Shown piece after piece: positions 16,410 to 23,786 of a DNA stretch of 37,652 nucleotides. Source of the DNA: JBGLNJ01 sp034434835 (GTDB lineage Bacteria; Chloroflexota; Anaerolineae; Fen-1058); contig DAOTXX010000002.1 in NCBI GenBank assembly GCA_034434835.1, positions 1 to 37,652 on the forward strand, read 5' to 3'. Position numbers and translations under genes: made by a program. The stretch's first letter is position 1. The number at the start of each line of letters is the position of its first letter. The notes beneath the pieces were generated by a model, which worked only from the letters and a program-made list of their open reading frames with translations, did not search any database and had not been told where the DNA came from.

Positions 16410-17420
16410 ATGGCTGAACCTACCTCGAACGGACACAAAGTCGGCACGAACCTCGAAAAGGTGCTGCGCGCCAAAGCCTTTGCGGTGACGGCGGAGCTAG
16501 GCCCGCCCAAGTCCGCCGACGCGAATGTCATTCAGAAAAAGGCCAAGCTCCTGAAAGGCATCGTGGACGCGGTCAACATCACCGACAATCAAACGGCCGT
16601 CGTCCGCATGTCGTCCATCAGCGCGGGCTTTTTGGCGATGCAAGAGGGCCTTGAACCTGTCATGCAGATGACGTGCCGCGATCGCAATCGCCTGGCGATC
16701 CAGGCCGACCTGCTCGGCGCGTATGCATTGGGCCTGCGCAATCTTTTGTGTCTGTCCGGCGATCACCAAACGATGGGCAATCACCCCACGTCCAAGAACG
16801 TGTATGATATTGACTCGATGCAGCTCATCCAGATGGTAGCCAACATGCGTGACAAGTGCACGTTCCAGTGCGGCGAGGTGATCAAAGACGTTGCCCCCAA
16901 GTTCTTTGTCGGCGCGGCAGAGAACCCGTTCGGCGATCCGTTCGAGTTCCGCCCGTACCGGTTGGGCAAAAAGATCAAAGCCGGCGCAGATTTCATCCAG
17001 ACGCAAGGGATTTTCAACATCCCCAGATTTCGTGAGTTTATGCAGCGCTGCGGCGACCTGGGGCTGCTCGACAAGGTTTATATCCTCGCAGGTGTGATCC
17101 CGGTCAAAGGCCCGGCGGGCGCCAAGTACATGCGCGATAGCGTGCCTGGCATGGATGTGCCGGATGAAATTGTGGAAAGGTTCGAAGCGGCCGGCAAGGG
17201 AATCGAGGACAAGAAAGCCAGGGCCGAAGCGAACAAAAAGTGCGGCATTGACATCACGGTCGAGATCATCCAGCAGGTGAAAGAAATTCCTGGCGTGGCT
17301 GGGGTGCACATCATGGCCGTCGAGTGGGAAGAGGCGGTCAAGACGATTGTCGAAAAAGCGGGACTGCTGCCTCGCCCGGTAATCCAAGTCGAACCCGCGT
17401 CCACCGCCCAGCCCGTCTGA
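16410..17420 (+). CDS. metF: Methylenetetrahydrofolate reductase
   Basis: This 336-residue TIM-barrel flavoprotein reduces 5,10-methylene-THF to 5-methyl-THF. Recognisable parts are AVTAELGPPKSAD near the N-terminus (strand 1 with the catalytic Glu), MQMTCRDRNRLAIQADLLGAYALG (about 87-110), NLLCLSGDH (about 112-120) and GADFIQTQGIFN (about 193-204). GGGGGTG lies about 4 nt before the ATG. It is clearly coupled with metV. A small inverted-repeat element begins 28 bp after the stop, separating it from the rubrerythrin gene. Confidence 0.93.
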   Translation: MAEPTSNGHKVGTNLEKVLRAKAFAVTAELGPPKSADANVIQKKAKLLKGIVDAVNITDNQTAVVRMSSISAGFLAMQEGLEPVMQMTCRDRNRLAIQADLLGAYALGLRNLLCLSGDHQTMGNHPTSKNVYDIDSMQLIQMVANMRDKCTFQCGEVIKDVAPKFFVGAAENPFGDPFEFRPYRLGKKIKAGADFIQTQGIFNIPRFREFMQRCGDLGLLDKVYILAGVIPVKGPAGAKYMRDSVPGMDVPDEIVERFEAAGKGIEDKKARAEANKKCGIDITVEIIQQVKEIPGVAGVHIMAVEWEEAVKTIVEKAGLLPRPVIQVEPASTAQPV

Positions 17421-17448
17421 AAAGCAGCATGGCGCGCTGCCTCATTAA

Positions 17449-17586
17449 GAGCCTATCCGAAAACTAGCGGGTCGGGCTCCCATGCCCGACACCTGCCCCC
17501 GTCAGGGGGTTCGGCGGCGTGTCCACTCCGCTTCGCTCCGGGATGCTTCGCGAGGAGCCGCCTGTGCTGGGTTTTCGGAGAGGTTC
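17449..17586. mobile_element. 138-bp MITE-like element, copy 1 (TSD TAA)
   Basis: The ends are imperfect inverted repeats: GAGCCTATCCGAAAAC at the left and the complement of GTTTTCGGAGAGGTTC at the right. TAA flanks both sides (17446-17448 and 17587-17589). The interior has a GTCGGGC/GCCCGAC hairpin and an 18-bp insert with a CCCC/GGGG palindrome that copy 2 lacks. There is no ORF. The ends and 3-bp TNA duplication resemble IS5-family elements; that parentage is inference. It ends 15 bp before the rubrerythrin start. Confidence 0.9.
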
Positions 17587-17601
17587 TAAGGAGCATCGAA
17601 C

Positions 17602-18105
17602 ATGGAAGCCATGACTCGAGAGAACCTCGAAGCTGCATTCGCTGGCGAAAGCCAGGCGCACGTCAAGTATCTGAATTTTGCGGAGCGAGCTGAGAAAGAG
17701 GGCCTGCCGAACGTGGCGCGGCTGTTCCAGGCCGCGTCGTTTGCCGAACAGGTCCACGCCAGCAATCACCTCAAGGCGCTGGAAGGCATTCAGGGCACAG
17801 CGGCCAACCTCAGTTCAGCGATCGGCGGCGAGACGTTCGAAGTGGATCAGATGTACCCGGCCTACATGGCCGTGGCTGAAGCGCAAGGTGAAAAGAAGGC
17901 TCTGCGCTCGATGACATGGGCTATGGAGGCCGAAAAAGTTCATGCCAGGGCCTACACTGCTGCCAAACAAACGGTTGAAGCAGGCCAAGATATTGCCGCT
18001 CAAGACATCTGGGTCTGCACCGCGTGCGGCTTTACGATGGAAGGTGAGCCGCCGGACGTGTGCCCGGTGTGTGGGGCCCGGCACGAAAAATTCCGCAAGT
18101 TCTAG
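17602..18105 (+). CDS. Rubrerythrin
   Basis: This 167-residue nonheme iron protein reduces hydrogen peroxide in anaerobes. The N-terminal ferritin-like four-helix domain carries the diiron ligands in FAGESQAHVKYL (Glu17 region), ASFAEQVHASNH (about 45-56) and AMEAEKVHARAY (about 106-117). The C-terminal rubredoxin domain has CTACG and CPVCG (about 138-158). The ribosome-binding site TAAGGAG starts in the target duplication of the MITE, so the natural upstream region was displaced by it. A second ATG at 17611 is a possible start. Next is a phosphoesterase gene, 85 bp away across a short-repeat array. Confidence 0.95.
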   Translation: MEAMTRENLEAAFAGESQAHVKYLNFAERAEKEGLPNVARLFQAASFAEQVHASNHLKALEGIQGTAANLSSAIGGETFEVDQMYPAYMAVAEAQGEKKALRSMTWAMEAEKVHARAYTAAKQTVEAGQDIAAQDIWVCTACGFTMEGEPPDVCPVCGARHEKFRKF

Positions 18106-18112
18106 CCGGGAT

Positions 18113-18190
18113 CGGAGGTCGGAGGTCAGAGGTCAGACGGCGACTTTCGACTTCTGACCTCCGATATCTGACATCTGACATCTGACATCC
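18113..18190. repeat. Heptamer arrays GAGGTCA and ATCTGAC, hairpin
   Basis: GAGGTCG/GAGGTCA units at 18114-18136 are followed by their complement and then by ATCTGAC units that run to within two bases of the next start codon. TCGGAGGTCAGA (18119-18130) pairs perfectly with 18153-18164. The whole spacer between the rubrerythrin and phosphoesterase genes is repeat. Confidence 0.85.
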
Positions 18191-18892
18191 GTGAGATACC
18201 TGATTTTATCTGACGTGCACGCGAATTGGGAGGCCTTGTGGGCGCTTCAACAGACTGAGCACAAGCCCGACGCCGTGCTCTTTTTGGGCGATGTCATCGG
18301 TCTGGGCGCTGACCCGGACCGCTGCGCGGCCTGGCTGCGAGTCAACGTGGCTCACGCCATTGGCGGCGATCACGACGCCGCGCTCTTTGATGCAGACGAG
18401 TTAAAGCCCGGCAGTCGAGTGTGCTGCGGCGTGGACGCGACCATCGGGTATGCGGCCCGATCGCTTTCGCCAGCATCACGCGACTTTATCGCGGGACTGC
18501 CAGACCATCAGACTATACGACTAGACGACTGCACCTTCCACATGACCCACGCCGGGCCGACCGGCCTGTTCGACCGCTACGATCTGATGATGGCGCCCAA
18601 AGAACTGCTCGAGGCCGAGTGCAAAGGGATCGCCGCCGACGTGATCTTGATCGGTCACACCCATCGGCCTGGCATTCGGCAAATCCTGGACAAGGTCATT
18701 GTTGCGCCCGGCAGCCTGGGCGCGCCACGCTACGGGGTGCCAGACGCCACGTTCGCCGCGTGGACGGACGGGACAATCCAGATTCATCACTTGCACTATG
18801 ACCATCACGCAGCCGCGCACAGGCTAGAGGCGCTGCCGTTGGATGTGAGTTGTCGAGAGACGTTGCAGAGCATGCTTGAGCGGGGAATGTAA
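18191..18892 (+). CDS. Calcineurin-like metallophosphoesterase
   Basis: This 233-residue protein has all metal-binding blocks of the family: DVH (Asp8, His10), GDVIGLG (Asp34), GGDHD (about 58-62, where the usual GNHD Asn is replaced by Asp), THAGP and GHTH (about 156-159), ending with GSLGAPRYG. It resembles YfcE/MJ0936-type phosphodiesterases. The Asn-to-Asp change touches a metal ligand and may alter activity. The GTG start lies directly after the short-repeat array, so no conventional ribosome-binding site is seen. It shares orientation with the HdrCB gene, 42 bp downstream. Confidence 0.88.
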   Translation: MRYLILSDVHANWEALWALQQTEHKPDAVLFLGDVIGLGADPDRCAAWLRVNVAHAIGGDHDAALFDADELKPGSRVCCGVDATIGYAARSLSPASRDFIAGLPDHQTIRLDDCTFHMTHAGPTGLFDRYDLMMAPKELLEAECKGIAADVILIGHTHRPGIRQILDKVIVAPGSLGAPRYGVPDATFAAWTDGTIQIHHLHYDHHAAAHRLEALPLDVSCRETLQSMLERGM

Positions 18893-18894
18893 AT

Positions 18895-18930
18895 CGTGAA
18901 ACGTGAATTTGTCACGCATCACGTTTCACG
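18895..18930. repeat. 12-bp inverted repeat CGTGAAACGTGA
   Basis: CGTGAAACGTGA (18895-18906) is the exact complement of 18919-18930, with a 12-nt loop. It is made of the same ACGTTTCACG kernel as the repeat at 12296 and lies just before the likely start of the HdrCB gene. Confidence 0.85.
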
Positions 18931-18934
18931 GATC

Positions 18935-20353
18935 ATGGGGGCAACTGTGGCGACCGAGATTTCAACCCACCTAGCGAAAAAGATTCAAGAAGAAACCGGG
19001 CAGAACGTATACCTGTGCTATCAGTGCGTCAAGTGCACCTCTGGCTGCCCGCTGGCCGATCAGTTCGACCTGGAGCCGAACCAGGTCATGCGCCTGGTGC
19101 AGTTTGGCGACGAATCCGTGCTGGAAAGCAAGACCATCTGGACGTGCGCCTCGTGCCTGACGTGCTCGACGCGCTGCCCGCAAGGCCTGGATATTGCCGG
19201 GATCATGGACGCGCTGCGCATCGAGTCGCGCAAGCAGGGCAAAGCCGCGATCAAGGAAGCCGTCCAGTTCAACGACATCTTTCTCGGCAACATCAAGGCC
19301 ACCGGTCGCCTGTACGAACCCGCGCTGTTGGGCCTGCGCAACCTGGTCTACCGTCAGCCCATGAAAGACATGGACATGGGCATCGAGATGCTGAAAAGAT
19401 GGAAGCTCAACTTTGTGCCCAAGATTATCCTTGGGCCGCTCCGGGTGCCTCAGCAGGTCAAGCAGGTCGAGCCCGCCGAGAACCGCATCGGCTATTATCC
19501 CGGCTGCTCGCTTCACTCGGCCGGAGCTGAATTCGATCATTCGACCAAAGCCGTCTGCAAAGAGCTGGGATTGGAATTGATCGAGCCAGAGAACTGGGTA
19601 TGTTGCGGCAGCTCACCTGCTCACAACACCGATCACATCCTGGCGGCGGCGTTCCCGATCAAGAACCTGGCCCTCATCGAAAAGAGCGGATTGAGCCAAG
19701 TCGCTGCGCCGTGCAGCTCGTGCTACAGCCGTTTCAAGATGGCCTCCCACGCGGTTGCCACCGACGAACGTCTAGCCCAAGAAGTCGAAGACAAGATCGG
19801 CTACCGGTATCAGAACAGCGTCGAGGTTTTGCATTTGCTCGACGCGATCATGGCCAAGATCGGGACGGACAAGATCGCCGCGCGCGTCAAGCAGCCGCTG
19901 CGCGGCCTACGCGTGGCGTGCTATTATGGCTGCCTGTATAGCCGCCCGCCCGCCGTCACCGGGGCTGAAAATCCCGAATACCCCATGACGATGGATCGCC
20001 TGATCCGCGCACTGGGCGCCGAGCCGATTGACTGGAACGGCAAAACGGATTGCTGCGGCGGGAGTCTCATCTTTTCGCAGGTCGAGCCGGCGCTGGGGCT
20101 GGCCCGCAAGGTGCTGGAAGATGCGCACGCGCACGGCGTGGATGTGATCGCCACCGTCTGCCCCCTGTGCCATGCGAACCTGGATGCGCGCCAGGTTCAG
20201 CTCAAGTCCAGAGGCTTGGATTTCGCGCTGCCGATCCTGTACGCGACGCAATTGATGGCGCTGGCCTTTGGACTGGACGAAAAGGCCATGCAGCTTGCCA
20301 AGTGCATCGTGGACCCGCGCCCGATGCTGCGGCAAAAGGGCTTCACAGTCTAA
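18935..20353 (+). CDS. Fused HdrC-HdrB-like electron transfer protein
   Basis: This 472-residue protein joins an HdrC-type ferredoxin domain to an HdrB-type domain. Two CxxCxxCxxxCP sites lie at about residues 28-39 (CYQCVKCTSGCP) and 71-82 (CASCLTCSTRCP). Then come two CCG domains: Cys191, then CC at 223-224, then CSSC at 260-263, and a second set ending in CCGGS and CPLC. These ligate the noncubane clusters that carry out flavin-linked disulfide or ferredoxin chemistry in HdrB. In acetogens and Chloroflexota such proteins couple methylene-THF reduction or electron bifurcation. The ATG at 18935 follows a repeat hairpin; GTG at 18947 with GGGGG upstream, or GTG at 18896 inside the hairpin, are alternatives. 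An intrinsic terminator follows. Confidence 0.88.
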   Translation: MGATVATEISTHLAKKIQEETGQNVYLCYQCVKCTSGCPLADQFDLEPNQVMRLVQFGDESVLESKTIWTCASCLTCSTRCPQGLDIAGIMDALRIESRKQGKAAIKEAVQFNDIFLGNIKATGRLYEPALLGLRNLVYRQPMKDMDMGIEMLKRWKLNFVPKIILGPLRVPQQVKQVEPAENRIGYYPGCSLHSAGAEFDHSTKAVCKELGLELIEPENWVCCGSSPAHNTDHILAAAFPIKNLALIEKSGLSQVAAPCSSCYSRFKMASHAVATDERLAQEVEDKIGYRYQNSVEVLHLLDAIMAKIGTDKIAARVKQPLRGLRVACYYGCLYSRPPAVTGAENPEYPMTMDRLIRALGAEPIDWNGKTDCCGGSLIFSQVEPALGLARKVLEDAHAHGVDVIATVCPLCHANLDARQVQLKSRGLDFALPILYATQLMALAFGLDEKAMQLAKCIVDPRPMLRQKGFTV

Positions 20354-20360
20354 TCAGCAC

Positions 20361-20399
20361 AGACCTGACAGATTGCCGAAACCCGTCAGGTCTTTTTTT
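20361..20399 (+). terminator. Intrinsic terminator after HdrCB gene
   Basis: A 9-bp stem (AGACCTGAC at 20361-20369 with GTCAGGTCT at 20385-20393) closes a 15-nt loop and is followed by a run of seven T. It is the clearest intrinsic terminator on the plus strand of the window. Confidence 0.9.
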
Positions 20400-20409
20400 A
20401 GGGAATGGA

Positions 20410-20724
20410 ATGGCAAGTCGTGGGCCGTTGCGTTTTATCGTCTTGAATCAGAGCGGACAGGATGTCAGCAATTGCAGTCAATGCGAGTGCTGCGAGTGCC
20501 AGTTTTCCCTCCATTGGGACTTGCGTCCGTGTCAGGTCATTCAGATGATCCGCGAGGATGACGAGCAGGTGCTATCGAGCAAGACCGTTTGGAGTTGCCA
20601 GGACTGCCAAGAATGTCACATGGACTGCCCCAACGACATTGATTTTGGCGCCATCGCCTACGCGCTTCGGCAAGAAGCGCAAAAACGGGGTATAATGCCG
20701 CCGGCGAACAATCATCAACTTTAA
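20410..20724 (+). CDS. Small HdrC-like ferredoxin with one atypical cluster site
   Basis: This 104-residue protein resembles the HdrC subunit. The second cluster site is canonical (CQDCQECHMDCP, about residues 63-74), followed by NDIDFGAIAYALRQEA. The first site is unusual: CSQCECCEC (residues 22-30) is crowded and lacks the final CxxxCP, although a Cys41 after RP follows. It lies after the HdrCB terminator, so it needs its own promoter or readthrough. AGGGA lies 5-8 nt before the ATG. The position between the HdrCB gene and a CBS-pair gene suggests an accessory electron carrier; the partner is unknown. Confidence 0.8.
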   Translation: MASRGPLRFIVLNQSGQDVSNCSQCECCECQFSLHWDLRPCQVIQMIREDDEQVLSSKTVWSCQDCQECHMDCPNDIDFGAIAYALRQEAQKRGIMPPANNHQL

Positions 20725-20739
20725 CAAAGGAGGTGTCTC

Positions 20740-21135
20740 ATGCCGGAACAAAAGTACACTCTACGCGCCCAAGACATCATGACCCCCGCCCCGGAGGCCA
20801 TTTCGCCCAAAGGGACTGCCGCCGATGCCATCCGGGCTATGCGGGCCAGGCACATTCGCAGCCTGATCGTGGACCGGGAGGATGAGACCGATGCCTATGG
20901 CATCATCACCTACTCGGACCTGGTGAACAAGGTGTTCGCCAAAAGACTTGATCCGGCCAAGGTTCCCATTTCCGACATCACGACCAAACCGCTCATCGTC
21001 ATCAACCCCAACCTGCGCGTCGAATTCGTGGCGCAACTGTTTGCCAGGACGGGCATCAGCCACGCGCCAGTCTTTTCCGAGCACCAGCTCATCGGCGTGA
21101 TCTCCAAGACTGACCTGGTCGAGAATCTGTTTTAG
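20740..21135 (+). CDS. CBS-domain-pair protein
   Basis: This 131-residue protein consists of two CBS repeats (about 10-65 and 75-131). The first has DIMTPAPEAISPKGTAADAIRAM and HIRSLIVD, the second has VEFVAQLFARTGISHAPV and LIGVISKTDLV. Free-standing CBS pairs bind adenine nucleotides and regulate partner proteins. AGGAGGTG is ideally placed before the ATG. The stop TAG is completed by the first base of MITE copy 2; the duplicated TTA shows that the same stop existed before insertion. It follows the HdrC-like gene by 15 bp and is probably co-transcribed. Confidence 0.92.
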   Translation: MPEQKYTLRAQDIMTPAPEAISPKGTAADAIRAMRARHIRSLIVDREDETDAYGIITYSDLVNKVFAKRLDPAKVPISDITTKPLIVINPNLRVEFVAQLFARTGISHAPVFSEHQLIGVISKTDLVENLF

Positions 21136-21254
21136 AGCCTATCCGAAAACTAGCGGGTCGGGCTCCCATGCCCGACCTTCGGCGGCGTGTCCACTCCGCT
21201 TTGCTCCGGGATGCTTCGCGAGGAGCCGCCTGTGCCGGGTTTTCGGATAGGTTC
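21135..21254. mobile_element. 120-bp MITE-like element, copy 2 (TSD TTA)
   Basis: The ends GAGCCTATCCGAAAAC and GTTTTCGGATAGGTTC are inverted repeats with one mismatch. TTA flanks it on both sides (21132-21134, 21255-21257). It is nearly identical to copy 1 except for the missing 18-bp insert and a few substitutions, and lies in the same orientation. It starts on the last base of the CBS-gene stop codon. Confidence 0.92.
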
Positions 21255-21376
21255 TTAGTTGGTCGTGCTTAGCGCACCCCGCGCTGCTACACCTTTTCTC
21301 TCGTGGCAAACAACCCCCCAGCTGATTCCGGCGAGTTGCCCGGAATCCGCCGGGTTTTATTCCCCACGGGCAAAAC

Positions 21377-21420
21377 GTGACATTTGCCACTGTGACATTT
21401 GCTCGCACTTGTGCTACACT
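21377..21420 (+). promoter_or_regulatory. Candidate panB promoter with direct repeat
   Basis: GTGACATTTGC occurs twice (21377-21387 and 21392-21402, 15 bp apart). The second copy supplies GTGACA as -35 box, 17 bp before TACACT (21415-21420). The direct repeat may be an operator. The region from the MITE to the panB start (about 215 bp) contains no gene. Confidence 0.5.
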
Positions 21421-21468
21421 CTTTTTTGCAACTCGATCCGCGCTATTCACGCTCCGAAGGAGGCATTT

Positions 21469-22323
21469 ATGGCTGGAAGACAAAAGGTCACTCTGGGGTT
21501 CCTGTATGAAAAGATGCGCCAGGGTGAACCCATCACCATGATCACGTGCTACGACTATCCCATGGCCGACCTGGTGGAGAAAGCCGGAGTGGACATGGTG
21601 CTCGTCGGCGACAGCCTGGGCATGACGATCCTCGGCTACGATTCCACGTTGCCTGTCACGCAGGACATGATGATCCCGCACATCCAGGCCGTGCGGCGCG
21701 GCACGCCCAACGGCTGGCTGATCGCCGACATGCCCTACATGACCTATCAGCCGTCGGTAGAGACAGCGATCCGCTGCGCCGGGCGATTCATGGCCGAAAC
21801 CGGCAGCGACTCGGTCAAGCTCGAAGGCGGCGCCGAAATGGCCGACCGCATCGAGGGCATTGTCAAATCCGGCATCCCCTGTATGGGCCACCTGGGCCTC
21901 ACGCCGCAAAGCGTTTCGGCGCTGGGCGGATACAAGGTACAAGGCAGAGGCGCGGCGCAGGCCAAAAAGATCATTGACGACGCCAAAGCCATTGAAGATG
22001 CGGGCTGCTTTAGCATCCTGCTCGAGATGGTGCCCGACCGCGTGTGCGAGATCATCACCCGGCGCGCCAGCATCCCCATCATCAGCCTCGGCTCCGGGCC
22101 GCACGCGCACGGTCAACTGCTCATCTTCCACGACATGTTTGGCCTGTACCCCAAGTTCAAGCCCAAGATGGCCAAAGTGTTTGGCGACGCGGGCAAGGTC
22201 ATCGGCGACGGGCTGAAGCAGTACGTCGAAGAGGTCACCACCAAGAAATTCCCGCAGCCGGAAAACTGGTTCGGCATGAAGGACGCCGAGTACGCCGAAC
22301 TCTTGAAGATGTTAAGTGCATAA
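21469..22323 (+). CDS. panB: 3-methyl-2-oxobutanoate hydroxymethyltransferase
   Basis: PanB converts alpha-ketoisovalerate and methylene-THF into ketopantoate, the first committed step of pantothenate and CoA synthesis. The 284-residue product has MITCYDYPMADLVEKAG, VGDSLGMTILGYDSTLPVT with the magnesium-binding Asp, IADMPYMTY and GHLGLTPQS, all family signatures. GAAGGAGGC lies just before the ATG at 21469; the frame is open further upstream, but without support. It consumes methylene-THF, the same folate species used by MetF upstream. Confidence 0.95.
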   Translation: MAGRQKVTLGFLYEKMRQGEPITMITCYDYPMADLVEKAGVDMVLVGDSLGMTILGYDSTLPVTQDMMIPHIQAVRRGTPNGWLIADMPYMTYQPSVETAIRCAGRFMAETGSDSVKLEGGAEMADRIEGIVKSGIPCMGHLGLTPQSVSALGGYKVQGRGAAQAKKIIDDAKAIEDAGCFSILLEMVPDRVCEIITRRASIPIISLGSGPHAHGQLLIFHDMFGLYPKFKPKMAKVFGDAGKVIGDGLKQYVEEVTTKKFPQPENWFGMKDAEYAELLKMLSA

Positions 22324-22365
22324 TCTCGCATCACGTCCCCTATTTCTTGCAGCCTGATTCGCAAA

Positions 22366-22400
22366 GCAAGATGCAAGAAGCAAAATGCAAGGAGAGACAA
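22366..22400 (+). repeat. Five heptamers GCAAGAT.. flush to a start codon
   Basis: Five 7-mers (GCAAGAT, GCAAGAA, GCAAAAT, GCAAGGA, GAGACAA) end exactly at the ATG at 22401. The fourth and fifth units create the ribosome-binding sequence AAGGAGAG, so the repeat supplies translation initiation for the next gene. Confidence 0.8.
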
Positions 22401-23669
22401 ATGGACAAAAACTTGCGCAAGCAGCTCAAGATTCCGGCGGCCAACGTGGCCCAGGTCAACCAATTTTTGCTCGACCCGAATAACAAGCTGGTCAACGACG
22501 TGATGGCCGTGATTGCCAAATACGGCAGCATTGACGAGATCAATCGCGAATCGGTCGAAGCGCGCAAGCTGCCGAATCTGATGGCTCGCCTGCGCGCGAT
22601 GAACTCGCCTTACGTGCCGGACCTCGAATGGCTCATCGAGCAGCGCGACAAGGGGGCATTCATCAGCGTGGCCGACTATCGCCGCAAGATATTGGGCGAC
22701 CAGGCGGACAGGATGCGCTTTAAAAAGGCCAATGCGGTGACGCTCGAGATCAGCGCGTTCCAATATTTTCCGTGGATCATCACCCAGGCCAGACAATGCA
22801 TCGAAAAGGGCGAGCTGATGCCCGGTCGCTTTATCCGCGTGCGCTACATGAAGGAATCGGAAGCCGACCAGGGCGACTTGCTGGCGGGCATGGCGGCGAT
22901 GCAGATCATCGGCGCCTCGTATGTGGACACGCTCGACACCAAAGGCACCGACGGCTCGAACGTTCACCTGGGCGGGCCGGACACGATCACGGGCTACTTT
23001 GGCGGCATCGGCCAGCCGAATGATTACCCGCTCAAGTGGCTGGACGAGTTCCTGTATTACTATACCCACTATGGCATCTATCAGGTGCTCAACATCAACG
23101 CCGGCACGATCTTGATCGGCTACCTGATCCATCGGCTGGGCATCAACAACGAGTTCAAGATTTCAGTGTATGTCGGCAACGACAATCCATACTTTATTCT
23201 GTGGACACTGATGATGGCGAAACTGTTTGCCCGGCCCGACGGCACAACGCCCCTTATCGGCTTCAATCTGAGCAACTCGGTGAACAACGCGACCATCGAG
23301 GCGGCAGCCGAGATCCGCAAGGCGTTCGGGTTCGAAGACGTGGTGCGCATCGAGCATCACATCACCGAAACATGGAAGCACATTGTCCGCCAGCCCTATG
23401 ACCGCCGCGCCGAGCTGATGGAGGTCGCCCAAAAGGTCAAGAACATTTCGGCCAAGCACGAAGGCGGCGATCCGCAGGTCGAACAGACGCGCGAGCACCC
23501 GTCGGACATTCTCGAGTATTTTCTCCCCAAGGCCGAGGTGGAAGCCAGAGGCCTGATGCCGTTTCTGTTGCAGAATTACATGGATAAGCATGCCGCGCTC
23601 AATCACACCGCCGAGGAACTGACCCGGCACGGATTGGCGTTCATCGCGGCCAAGCACTTGCACAAGTAG
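22401..23669 (+). CDS. Conserved-looking protein of unknown function, 422 residues
   Basis: I do not recognise the family. The protein is soluble, with a basic helical N-terminus (about 1-100), then a compact region with many Gly and aromatic residues: LEISAFQYFPW, FIRVRYMKESE, SYVDTLDTKGTDGSNVHLGGPDTITGYF split around Gly-rich turns, and GIYQVLNINAGTILIGYLIHRLG. Later come GFNLSNSVNNATIEAAAEIRKAFGF and VVRIEHHITETWKHIVRQPYD. There is no signal peptide, Walker motif or cysteine cluster. A barrel-type enzyme is possible but unproven. Base composition matches its neighbours. It follows panB by 77 bp on the same strand and starts flush against a 7-mer array that carries its ribosome-binding site. 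Confidence 0.8.
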   Translation: MDKNLRKQLKIPAANVAQVNQFLLDPNNKLVNDVMAVIAKYGSIDEINRESVEARKLPNLMARLRAMNSPYVPDLEWLIEQRDKGAFISVADYRRKILGDQADRMRFKKANAVTLEISAFQYFPWIITQARQCIEKGELMPGRFIRVRYMKESEADQGDLLAGMAAMQIIGASYVDTLDTKGTDGSNVHLGGPDTITGYFGGIGQPNDYPLKWLDEFLYYYTHYGIYQVLNINAGTILIGYLIHRLGINNEFKISVYVGNDNPYFILWTLMMAKLFARPDGTTPLIGFNLSNSVNNATIEAAAEIRKAFGFEDVVRIEHHITETWKHIVRQPYDRRAELMEVAQKVKNISAKHEGGDPQVEQTREHPSDILEYFLPKAEVEARGLMPFLLQNYMDKHAALNHTAEELTRHGLAFIAAKHLHK

Positions 23670-23675
23670 CAATTG

Positions 23676-23703
23676 GCTGATAGCTGATGGCAGATGGCGA
23701 ATG
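23676..23703. repeat. Heptamer array GCTGATA/GCTGATG
   Basis: Four consecutive 7-mers (GCTGATA, GCTGATG, GCAGATG, GCGAATG) follow the stop codon of the 422-residue protein by 6 bp. A related pair of units lies at 4508-4523 before the htrA-like gene. Confidence 0.75.
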
Positions 23704-23739
23704 GGCGGGGTCAGACATCGGGCCGCTCAAGACCTTTGT

Positions 23740-23768
23740 TTGATTTGACCAAGAGGCCGTGTTATAAT
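23740..23768 (+). promoter_or_regulatory. Promoter of PIN/UPF0175 toxin-antitoxin unit
   Basis: TTGATT (23740-23745) and TATAAT (23763-23768) are separated by 17 bp, and the GTG start of the PIN gene follows 18 bp later with AGAGGG as ribosome-binding site. Confidence 0.7.
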
Positions 23769-23786
23769 CCCAACTAAGAGGGCGTC

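Noticed and set aside
17449..21254. Segment between the two MITEs as a composite transposon
   Set aside because: Each MITE has its own target duplication (TAA and TTA), so they are better explained by two independent insertions.
21259..21468. N-terminal extension of PanB
   Set aside because: The frame is open but lies over the promoter region; the ATG at 21469 has a strong ribosome-binding site and gives the normal family length.
22401..23669. Nicotinate phosphoribosyltransferase
   Set aside because: Initial impression only; no phosphoribosyl-pyrophosphate-site or other family motif could be found, so the protein is left unassigned.
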